DNA of 64,000 nt from B1SED10-74M sp046483445 (GTDB lineage: Bacteria > Bacillota > Dethiobacteria > DTU022): contig JAWODD010000025.1 of NCBI GenBank assembly GCA_046483445.1, forward strand, positions 21,724 through 85,723, written 5' to 3'. The translations under genes and the position numbers were made by a program. Below, in pieces: positions 1 to 7,898 of the stretch. Each line of letters begins with the position of its first letter. Position 1 is the stretch's first letter. The notes under the pieces are model-generated. The model ran no database searches, was not told the DNA's origin, and worked only from the letters and a program-made list of their open reading frames with translations.

Positions 1-143
1 AGGAAAATAGCTGTTTCCATAATATTTATACCGATAACCTTTTTAATTAAGTTGGTTTGAGTTAACACAATCAGGGTTCCTATGGAAAATAAGATTATTG
101 AGACGAAATAAGGAAAATTGTAAAGTAAAAAATGGAGAGTCAC
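1..143 (-). CDS. mnhC: Mrp/Mnh-type antiporter subunit C, partial (3' end beyond window)
   Basis: Reading the minus strand from a GTG at 141-143 gives about 47 residues before the window edge. The segment carries the NuoK/MrpC-like stretch GTLIVLTQTNLIKKVIGINI followed by METAIF, which is characteristic of the small membrane subunit C of multi-subunit Na+/H+ antiporters. The last codons of the upstream subunit B gene supply the ribosome binding site (GAGGAGG), and the start lies 3 bases after its stop, so the two are translated as one unit. It is too short for an independent ORF call but the family match by eye is good. The rest of the operon, perhaps further Mrp subunits, lies off the left edge. 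Confidence 0.75.
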   Translation of the reverse strand, partial: MTLHFLLYNFPYFVSIILFSIGTLIVLTQTNLIKKVIGINIMETAIF

Positions 144-146
144 AAT

Positions 147-542
147 TTAGGCCTCCTCGCTAATCATATAAAACACGCCCAAAATGGTGCTGGCTACTAA
201 CATGCCTATGCCAAAGTTTGAGACTGAAATAATGCCTACACTAAAAAGAGTTCCTGGAATTCCGATTGGACCGTGTTCATGAGGAATAATGAATTTTAAT
301 GTCTCTAGAATGCCACCTAAGCCAACAAAAATGATGGCTGAATTTAGGATCATGTGTCTGAAGGTGATATTCCATAATTGGCCAAATATTAAAATATACA
401 GCAGGAATCCCAGTCCAACAATCATACCGCCTGAAAAGCCGCCACCGGGGGAGATATGACCGTGCATAATCACGTAGATGCCGTAAAGAATAACAAAAAG
501 AAGCATATAACGAAAGACAACTCTTGTTGCATAATCTTGCAT
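147..542 (-). CDS. mnhB: Mrp/Mnh-type Na+/H+ antiporter subunit B (MnhB domain)
   Basis: A 131-residue membrane protein with the MnhB hallmark HGHISPGGGFSGG, followed by hydrophobic segments. In Mrp antiporters this subunit is part of the membrane complex that exchanges Na+ (or K+) for H+. I chose the ATG at 540-542 (MQDYATRVV) because AGGAG sits just upstream; a longer reading from 599 adds 19 residues unlike the family. It is followed after 3 bases by subunit C on the same strand and is divergent from the array of NuoL/MrpD-like genes starting at 1002, so the two units probably belong to one ion-transport locus. Confidence 0.85.
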   Translation of the reverse strand: MQDYATRVVFRYMLLFVILYGIYVIMHGHISPGGGFSGGMIVGLGFLLYILIFGQLWNITFRHMILNSAIIFVGLGGILETLKFIIPHEHGPIGIPGTLFSVGIISVSNFGIGMLVASTILGVFYMISEEA

Positions 543-1001
543 TTGTAAGCTCCTTTCCCAACAAAAGCAGAAGATGTGATTTAAAAACAGTTGCCGCAAA
601 AATGATTTGAAAATTTTGCAAGTTCATATATTCACAAAATTATGCAAAAAAAATCCGTTTTTCGGATCTATATGCCGGTCAGCAGACTCAAATTAGCCAA
701 CCGTAAAAGTATACTCAATTCTACTGTTCTATTTTTTATCATTTTCTGCTTCCTGTCAAGGTATTTTTGGAAAAAACCACATTTCGCTATAGTAATAAAC
801 TTCTATATTTGCATTACATACCGAAAAGTATTATTTTTGCCTCTCTGTAGATCTGTATGTAATGTAATTATTATCACCGCAAACGATTTAAATTCCACGG
901 AAGTGTAAACAATTCACTGATTTATAACCTATAAAGAAGGATATGGAAAACCAAAAGCGAATAAAAATCCTGATTAGTTTAAAAAATAGAAGGGTTAACT
1001 G
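543..1001. other. AT-rich divergent intergenic region
   Basis: About 460 bases separate the minus-strand mnhBC unit from the plus-strand antiporter-subunit array, so promoters for both must lie here. I see no clean pair of -35/-10 hexamers, no strong hairpin and no convincing gene. An 88-codon plus-strand reading frame at 642-908 has no recognisable family, no good ribosome binding site and a composition expected of AT-rich noncoding DNA. Confidence 0.5.
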
Positions 1002-3155
1002 ATGACAGATATCTTTACAATAGAGATTAATGAAATGTCAGTAAAAAGTATGTTGCCCCTGCTAATTGTACTTTTCCCAATTATCGGTTCTTTGTTAATA
1101 GGGTTTGTGGGCTTGAATTTCACTCGGCTGCGTGATGTACTGGCTGTCAGTATTGCCGGTTTAACATTTTACTTAACGTTGGAACTTTTTTTGACTGCTT
1201 TGGAAGGTTACACAGTATATTTTGATTTGCCCCCGCTTGCTGGTATAGCGATGAGTTTTAAAGTGGATCTTTTTGGCAGCGTTTTTGCTCTTTTTTCCGC
1301 CTTTATCTGGTTTTTGGCCACGCTTGTTTCCCTCCCTTACATGCTTCATGAAGAAAGGCAAACCCGTTACTATGTTTTTCTAATTTTATCGCTTGGTGGC
1401 TGTCTGGGAGTTTTTCTTACCGAAGATTTTTTAAGCCTGTTGATATTTTTTGAACTTATGACTCTGGCCGCTTATGCCCTGGTGGTTCACAACCAGACTA
1501 GGGAAGCAATTTCTGCAGGCGGCAATTACTTATATCTTGGAGTGATTGGGGGTCTTTCCCTGCTTAGCGGGATTATCCTTCTTAGCAGCTACACCGGCAC
1601 TGTGACTATCTCTCCCATGCTGCAGGATATAACAGAATTAAAAGGGGTTGCTGCCCTGATAGCGTTATTAATGATTGTCGGCTTTGGGGTTAAAGCAGGG
1701 ATGGTTCCGCTCCATATCTGGTTGCCCCAGGCCCATCCGGTTGCTCCTACGCCGGCCAGCGCTTTACTTTCAGGGGTGATGATTAAGGCCGGTGCTTACG
1801 GTATAATTAGGGTTGTTAATATGCTTTATACTCCTTCTCGCAGCCTGGCTGAAACAAATCTGTGGGTTTATACCGAAAACCTTGGCCATGTCATAATCTG
1901 GATAGGGATTATAACCATGATTTCTGCTGCTTTGATGGCAGTACTGCAGAACAATGCCAAACGTCTTTTGGCTTACAGCAGTATCAGCCAGATGGGCTAT
2001 ATATTAATGGGGATAGGTGCTGCCGGTTACCTGGGTTATGATGGACCGATGGGATTTGGAGGGTTTTCGTATCATATCCTTAACCATGCTTTTTTTAAGT
2101 CAGGAATGTTTATTTTATTTGGGATTATTTATGCCCGCCTGCATGAAAAAAGACTTGATCATTTGGGGGGCTTGTGGAACAAGTTTCCATGTACTTTTAT
2201 AGCTTTTGCCGTTTGTGCAGCAGGCATTACCGGCATACCCGGTTTTAACGGTTATGTTAGTAAAACCTTGTTGCATCATGCTATTGAGTATGCTTATGAG
2301 CATCATCATCTCTGGGACTTATGGTTGGCTGAAAAACTATATGTTTTTACAAGTGGACTGACTGTCTGCTATATTGCCAAGCTTTTTATTTCCTTATTTC
2401 TGGGGCCTCGTAGCCCCAGCATCGATAAAAAACTAGAAAGTACCGCAGGTGGGGAAACCTGGATCGAAAAAGTAGTTGCTCTCTCTTTTATAGGAACAAT
2501 TATCTATTTGGGCCTGTCGTCATCATTTATACTTAAAAACCTTATCACCCCAATGGGTGCGACATTTACCTATTCTGATTATTATTTAAGCTACCTGGCA
2601 GATACAAGTGTCTGGCATTTGCAAGATTTAACCGGGGTTGCTATTGCCTTTCTTCTTGGCGCCGGAATCTTTGTGTTCTTAAAAATAAAGGATCTTTTTG
2701 CCTACAGCCCTCCTCCATATCTGAGTGTCGAGCGTTCTATCTACAAGCCTTCAACTAAATTTCTTAAAATGTCGTTTACCAGGGTGGGTCGCTCTGTAGA
2801 CGATATCTTGAATATGGGCTTTCATGCTACACCGGTTCTGCTTAAAAAAACCTCTTTAAATGCCGATTATTTGGATGATCGCTATTTTAGAAGTATAGGT
2901 ATAGCAATTGTATGTTTTACGGCGGATTCCTGGGATAAGATCTACTATTTATGGACAAATAATCTCAATAGATATTTAATTAATCTGAAAAAAAACTGGC
3001 GAAGGTTATTCATGTTACTTTTTAAATTTGATTACAGTGCGCGGGGTGATCGGCGATTTCAAGTTATTAGTGTCTCAAATATCGATTTTGACTTATACGT
3101 TATACTAATTATTATCGGGGTGATATTAGCCGCAAGTCTGCTTGTTTTCATTTAA
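1002..3155 (+). CDS. NuoL/MrpA-like proton-translocating membrane subunit (array member 1, long form)
   Basis: A 717-residue polytopic protein of the NuoL/M/N-MrpA/D family (Proton_antipo_M). Residues predicted to carry protons in this family are visible: Glu151 in the FFELM motif, Lys231 in GFGVKAGMVPLHIWLP, Lys262 in MIKAGAYG and Lys366 in NHAFFKSG. The LAYSSISQMGY motif is at about 323-333. After the conserved core there is a C-terminal extension of roughly 150 residues ending in a transmembrane helix, as in long NuoL-type subunits, but the protein is shorter than typical MrpA. The start ATG is preceded by AGAAGGG; an internal Met at residue 13 is an alternative. It is the first of five related genes in the same direction and most resembles the fifth. 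Confidence 0.85.
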   Translation: MTDIFTIEINEMSVKSMLPLLIVLFPIIGSLLIGFVGLNFTRLRDVLAVSIAGLTFYLTLELFLTALEGYTVYFDLPPLAGIAMSFKVDLFGSVFALFSAFIWFLATLVSLPYMLHEERQTRYYVFLILSLGGCLGVFLTEDFLSLLIFFELMTLAAYALVVHNQTREAISAGGNYLYLGVIGGLSLLSGIILLSSYTGTVTISPMLQDITELKGVAALIALLMIVGFGVKAGMVPLHIWLPQAHPVAPTPASALLSGVMIKAGAYGIIRVVNMLYTPSRSLAETNLWVYTENLGHVIIWIGIITMISAALMAVLQNNAKRLLAYSSISQMGYILMGIGAAGYLGYDGPMGFGGFSYHILNHAFFKSGMFILFGIIYARLHEKRLDHLGGLWNKFPCTFIAFAVCAAGITGIPGFNGYVSKTLLHHAIEYAYEHHHLWDLWLAEKLYVFTSGLTVCYIAKLFISLFLGPRSPSIDKKLESTAGGETWIEKVVALSFIGTIIYLGLSSSFILKNLITPMGATFTYSDYYLSYLADTSVWHLQDLTGVAIAFLLGAGIFVFLKIKDLFAYSPPPYLSVERSIYKPSTKFLKMSFTRVGRSVDDILNMGFHATPVLLKKTSLNADYLDDRYFRSIGIAIVCFTADSWDKIYYLWTNNLNRYLINLKKNWRRLFMLLFKFDYSARGDRRFQVISVSNIDFDLYVILIIIGVILAASLLVFI

Positions 3156-3200
3156 ATTTAAACTTTACAGGGTTTAGAAGTAGAGCTGGAGGAGATAATT

Positions 3201-4673
3201 TTGCACCTGGCATTTCCACAACCAATTATAGCTGTTATTGTCCCGGTTATAGGAGCCGTAGTTATCCGTTATCTTGATCATGATCAGGCTCGTGAACGTC
3301 ACCTGTGTGCTTTGCTGTCAGTTGGTATTGTGTTTCTGTCCGTGGTCAGTATGTTCCCGGCGGTACTTGCCGGAAAGTTAATTGAGGTTCGGATGTTTGA
3401 GTTTCTCGAGGGCCTGGGTATATATTTCAAAATTGATCTCCTGGGCATGGTTTTTGGTTTAATTTCATCCAGTCTCTGGGTTTTCGCTACAGTCTATTCA
3501 ATTGGTTACATGGCCCATGAACATGCCCAGCGTAATTATTTTGTCTTTTTTGTGCTTTCCTGCAGTGCTGCCATGGGGGTTGCTTTTGCCGGTAATCTAT
3601 TTACTCTTTATATTTTTTACGAGTACCTGACCATTTGCACCTACCCTCTTGTCGTTCATGCCCAGACCGTAGAATCGACTAAAGCGGGAATCAAGTATAT
3701 CAGTTACAGCTTGAGCGGTGGTGCGCTGGTATTATTATCAATATTTATGATTCATGATCTTGCCGGGACCCTTGAATTTGCTCCCGGGGGGATTTTTAAT
3801 GGTATTGGAGGAGACAGTTTTAACCTGATCAGTGTAATTTTTATCCTTCTCATTGCCGGTTTTGGTACCAAGGCGGCAATTATGCCTTTGCATTCATGGC
3901 TCCCGGGGGCCATGGTTGCTCCTACCCCGGTTAGCGCTTTACTTCATGCTGTGGCTATTGTAAAGGCCGGGGTTTTTGGTATATCCAGGGTATTTTTTTC
4001 AATTTACGGCCGTGATCTGCTGTTAGAGTTAAACGTAGTTAATATTTTGGCAGTGTTTGTTTGTTTTACTATCCTGGTAGGTTCATTTGTGGCTATCAAG
4101 CAAACAGTTTTAAAGTTAAGGCTGGCTTATTCGACTATAGGGCAGTTGGGCTACATTACATTGGGAATGCTGCTTTTTTCCCAGGCCGGGATGATTGGCG
4201 GATTAATTCATCTTATTAACCATGCCGTCCTCAAAATTACTCTTTTTTTCTGTGCAGGAATGATAATTACAGTTACCGGTAAAAAAGATATTAACCAAAT
4301 GCATGGAGTTGGCAGGCAAATGCCGCTGACTATGCTGGCATTTTCTATCGGTGCCCTCGGCTTAATGGGCGTTACCCCTATTTGCGGTTATATCAGCAAA
4401 TACTACTTGCTGACGGGGAGCTTGGAAGCAGGTATGCCAGTTTATGCTTATGTTATTTTGGGCAGCACTATTCTTAACTCAATTTATTATCTTCCTATAA
4501 TCGTTAATGCCTTTTTTAAGGAAGGAAAATTCGAGAAAAAAGACGGTTGGGAAGCTCCATTGACAATGTTGGTGCCGACCGTTATCCTGGCTATTTTAGC
4601 AATCATTTTTGGTCTTTTTGCCAACTATACTACAATACCTTTTATTGAGACCGTCCTTAAATCGGTCTTATAG
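3201..4673 (+). CDS. MrpD/NuoM-like antiporter membrane subunit (array member 2)
   Basis: A 490-residue membrane protein with the Proton_antipo_M core: Glu141 in FYEYL, Lys224 in FGTKAAIMPLHSWLP, Lys255 in IVKAGVFG, then LAYSTIGQLGY. Length and lack of a C-terminal extension fit MrpD/MnhD. The start is TTG at 3201, well placed after GGAGGAG. It follows array member 1 by 45 bases. The short-form members 2, 3 and 4 look like diverged tandem paralogues rather than copies of one gene. The exact ion (Na+, K+ or H+) and the partner subunits cannot be read from the sequence. Confidence 0.85.
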   Translation: MHLAFPQPIIAVIVPVIGAVVIRYLDHDQARERHLCALLSVGIVFLSVVSMFPAVLAGKLIEVRMFEFLEGLGIYFKIDLLGMVFGLISSSLWVFATVYSIGYMAHEHAQRNYFVFFVLSCSAAMGVAFAGNLFTLYIFYEYLTICTYPLVVHAQTVESTKAGIKYISYSLSGGALVLLSIFMIHDLAGTLEFAPGGIFNGIGGDSFNLISVIFILLIAGFGTKAAIMPLHSWLPGAMVAPTPVSALLHAVAIVKAGVFGISRVFFSIYGRDLLLELNVVNILAVFVCFTILVGSFVAIKQTVLKLRLAYSTIGQLGYITLGMLLFSQAGMIGGLIHLINHAVLKITLFFCAGMIITVTGKKDINQMHGVGRQMPLTMLAFSIGALGLMGVTPICGYISKYYLLTGSLEAGMPVYAYVILGSTILNSIYYLPIIVNAFFKEGKFEKKDGWEAPLTMLVPTVILAILAIIFGLFANYTTIPFIETVLKSVL

Positions 4674-4698
4674 TTTTTTGGGGAGGAGAAACAGGAAG

Positions 4699-6174
4699 AT
4701 GTCTGAAAAAGATATGTCCATATCAATAATCCCTGTGTTGATTGTTCTGACGCCACTGCTTGGCACCATTGGGGTTATGTTGATCGATCATTATCGTGTC
4801 AAAATAAGAAATATTATTGTTATAGCCAGTACATTAATTCCATTTTTGTTGGTTGCCTTGATCTATTCCAATGTTGCCAGTGGGGCTATTTATTACTTAA
4901 ATTTAAATATATTGCCCCCGTTGGGGATGGAATTCAAGGTTAATCTACTGTCAATCTACATAACATTATTATTTACATTTTTTAGCCTAATTATTGCAGT
5001 TTATACAATAGGCTATTACCGTAATAAGGAGGAAGGGAAAAAGTTTTTCTATTTTTTGTTGCCGGCAATAAGTGGTTGTTTAGGCGTTGCTTTAAGTGGG
5101 AATATGTTTACTTTTTTTCTATTTTTCGAATTTATGTCTCTTATGTTTGTTCCCCTTGTCTCCTATGAATCTACGCCCGAAGCCCATGCTGCCGGGTTAA
5201 AATTCTTTTTTATGACCATTATTGCCGGGGCTTCACTGTTTTGGGCCATAGCAATAACCTATTATTTCCGAGGAGATCTTTCCTTTGGTACCGAGGTTTA
5301 CATTAATGTTGCTTCGCCGCTGCTGCTTGTTGCTTTTATATGTTATTTGATCAGTTTCGGTATTAAAGCGGCAATGATTCCCCTGCATATTTGGATGTCG
5401 GATGCTTATGCGGCAGCCCCGACCCCGGCAGCAACACTATCTTCAGCATTAATGTTGAAGACCGGTGTGTTAGGGATCATCCGAGTTTTCCATGATATTT
5501 ACGGCCTGCCATTTTTACAGGATACCGGGTGGCACAATATCGTGCTTGTATTGGCTGTAATCACTATTATTTATGGTTCTACTTGTGCCATTGCTCAGGA
5601 TAATATTAATCGACGGTTGGCTTATTCAGGGGTGGCCCAGGTGGGATATATTCTTATGGGCATTGCTTTGCTTACAGAACAAGCCTTTGTCGGTTCTCTC
5701 TATCATGTCATGGCTCATGCATTCATGAAGGGATGTATGTTTCTTTGTGCCGGAGTGATATATGTAAATACCGGCAAACAAAAAATTAGCGAACTGCACG
5801 GTATAGGAATCCAGATGCCGGTAACCATGCTTGCATTTACTATAGCTGCGGTTACCGCTGTGGGAATACCGCCATTTAATATATTTATTAGCAAATGGCA
5901 TATCGGCCTCGGGGCCTTAGAAGTTGGCTTGCCTGCCTTGATCCTGGTTTTGCTGCTTAGCAGCATGTTGAACGCAGCATATTATTTACCGATAACGATC
6001 AATGCTTTTATGGGCTGCCGGGAACAAAAAAACATTGAGAGGAAAAAAATTCGCTTTCAACCATTACGCATGGTCCCGGTTATTATTCTGGCTCTTGGGG
6101 CGGTGATTTTCACCATGGCTCCCACAAATTGGCCTTTAAATATAGCTCGGATTATTGCCCGAATCTATTTCTAA
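4699..6174 (+). CDS. MrpD/NuoM-like antiporter membrane subunit (array member 3)
   Basis: A 491-residue polytopic protein. Conserved family charges are Glu144 (FFEFM), Lys223 (FGIKAAMIPLHIWM) and Lys254 (MLKTGVLG), with LAYSGVAQVGY further on. The ATG at 4699 is chosen because GGAGGAG lies 10 bases upstream, 25 bases after member 2's stop; an upstream in-frame start at 4609 would overlap member 2 by 65 bases and adds residues unlike the family. The WMSDAY sequence after the TM7 lysine replaces the more usual WLPDAH/WLPQAH seen in the neighbours, a small divergence. Confidence 0.83.
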   Translation: MSEKDMSISIIPVLIVLTPLLGTIGVMLIDHYRVKIRNIIVIASTLIPFLLVALIYSNVASGAIYYLNLNILPPLGMEFKVNLLSIYITLLFTFFSLIIAVYTIGYYRNKEEGKKFFYFLLPAISGCLGVALSGNMFTFFLFFEFMSLMFVPLVSYESTPEAHAAGLKFFFMTIIAGASLFWAIAITYYFRGDLSFGTEVYINVASPLLLVAFICYLISFGIKAAMIPLHIWMSDAYAAAPTPAATLSSALMLKTGVLGIIRVFHDIYGLPFLQDTGWHNIVLVLAVITIIYGSTCAIAQDNINRRLAYSGVAQVGYILMGIALLTEQAFVGSLYHVMAHAFMKGCMFLCAGVIYVNTGKQKISELHGIGIQMPVTMLAFTIAAVTAVGIPPFNIFISKWHIGLGALEVGLPALILVLLLSSMLNAAYYLPITINAFMGCREQKNIERKKIRFQPLRMVPVIILALGAVIFTMAPTNWPLNIARIIARIYF

Positions 6175-6272
6175 GCTCGCTTTAAGATTTTAATTACTGG
6201 TGAATTTACGCTAATCGGATTTTTAAAGATTTGTGATAATTTAGAGTAAAGGCCCTCTGGAGGTGAGGACTA

Positions 6273-7790
6273 GTGGAATATGAAGTAGTTCATAGTTTAT
6301 TACCGGCAATTATTATTTTTGTCCCTATTATTGCAGGATTGGCTCTCTTCTTCCTTCCTGCCCGGCTTTCTCCTTATAAAGAACACATTTGTATCGGAGT
6401 AACCGGTTTGTTCTTTATTCTTGTCCTTAGCATGTATCCGGCAATAAGCAGCGGTAAAATATTGCTGGGTTTATTTGAGTATTTTTCTTTCCCATTATCT
6501 GTTTCATTTAAAGTGGATCACCTGACTTATTTCCTGGGAGTCTTTCTTTCTTTTGTCTGGTTCATGGCTGCCTGCTTTTCGCCCGGCTATATGGCTCATG
6601 AACATAAAAAAGAACGTTATTATGCTTTCTTTTTGATGGCTGAAGGAGGGTGTATGGGGACAATCTTTGCTGGAGATTTACTGGGGCTGTTTCTTTTCTT
6701 TGAGTTTATGGCCTTGACCACATATATTTTAGTGGCCCATGAAGAAACCGGTCCGGTTATGTTCGCTGCGGCCAAATATCTTTATATGACTATTGGCGGA
6801 GGTTTATCTGTTTTTTTTGGCTTACTGATTGCCTATTATTTAAATGGCACAGTTGTTTTTACCCGGCCAGGTTTGATAACTGAACCTTCGGCTCTTGCTA
6901 CAGCAGCATTTATTGCTTTTATGGTTGGTTTTGGAGTTAAGGCGGGGATGTTTCCTGTCCATGTCTGGCTTCCTGATGCTCACCCGGCGGCTCCTTCGCC
7001 TGTTAGTGCTGCTTTATCGGGGATTATGCTTAAAACTGGCTTATACGGAATGATCAGGGTTATTTTTAATATTTATAGTGTTGATTTTATACGTTCAACC
7101 AACTGGGACAGTATTATGCTGGTTATTGCGGCAATTACTATTCTGTTGGGTTCAGCCATGGCCCTGCTTCAGGATGACCTTAAAAGACGCTTGGCTTATT
7201 CAAGCATAGCTCAAATCGGTTATATTTTACTCGGTGTTTTCCTGTTAAGCGAACAGGGGCTTATTGGAGGGTTGTACCATCTGTTTACCCACGCCTTTAT
7301 GAAAGGGCTCTTGTTCCTTTGCGCCGGGGCAATAATTGTCCAGACAGGCTTACGTAATATTAGCCAGATGAAAGGAATCGGCCTTAAAATGCCATTAACT
7401 ATGGTATATTTTACCATTGCCTCTTTAAGTATGGTCGGGATCCCCCCTTTCAACGGTTTTATCAGCAAATGGCAGCTTTCCTTGGCTTCGTTAGAAGTAG
7501 GCCAGCCAATTTTTTTGGTCATATTAATAATCAGCAGTCTGCTTAATGCCGCTTATTACTTCCCGGTGGTTATCACAGCCTTTTTTGCCTCTAATGATGA
7601 AGACGCTCATGGTGAAGAACCCTTCTATGCTCGTGCTAACGGTAACGGCAGTCGCTGGCAGGAAGCACCCTGGCACATGGTTATACCGATGGGCCTACTT
7701 GCTGTAGGTTGTTTTATCTTTGCCTTGTTGCCCGAGAACTGGGCTTGGAATTTGGCCCTGGATGCGGCCAGGCTAATCTTCAGTATGTAA
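6273..7790 (+). CDS. MrpD/NuoM-like antiporter membrane subunit (array member 4)
   Basis: A 505-residue membrane protein with Glu144 (FFEFM), Lys223 (FGVKAGMFPVHVWLPDAHP) and Lys254 (MLKTGLYG), plus LAYSSIAQIGY, so all family charge positions are present. The start is GTG at 6273 behind GGAGGTGAGG. About 100 untranslated bases separate it from member 3, more than between members 1 to 3, so an internal promoter is possible. A soluble insert of about 30 residues rich in Asp, Glu and Gly precedes the last transmembrane helix. Confidence 0.85.
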   Translation: MEYEVVHSLLPAIIIFVPIIAGLALFFLPARLSPYKEHICIGVTGLFFILVLSMYPAISSGKILLGLFEYFSFPLSVSFKVDHLTYFLGVFLSFVWFMAACFSPGYMAHEHKKERYYAFFLMAEGGCMGTIFAGDLLGLFLFFEFMALTTYILVAHEETGPVMFAAAKYLYMTIGGGLSVFFGLLIAYYLNGTVVFTRPGLITEPSALATAAFIAFMVGFGVKAGMFPVHVWLPDAHPAAPSPVSAALSGIMLKTGLYGMIRVIFNIYSVDFIRSTNWDSIMLVIAAITILLGSAMALLQDDLKRRLAYSSIAQIGYILLGVFLLSEQGLIGGLYHLFTHAFMKGLLFLCAGAIIVQTGLRNISQMKGIGLKMPLTMVYFTIASLSMVGIPPFNGFISKWQLSLASLEVGQPIFLVILIISSLLNAAYYFPVVITAFFASNDEDAHGEEPFYARANGNGSRWQEAPWHMVIPMGLLAVGCFIFALLPENWAWNLALDAARLIFSM

Positions 7791-7898
7791 TACCCGAATA
7801 ATTTATTCTATATTTGTATAAATGATCGATAACTGGATTAGCGTTATTCTCTTTAATTAACTTGAAGAATTGGTTAAATCAAAAGGAGAAGGTAGCAG

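Noticed and set aside
642..908. 88-codon plus-strand frame
   Set aside because: AT-rich, no ribosome binding site of note, no recognisable family, in a divergent intergenic region.
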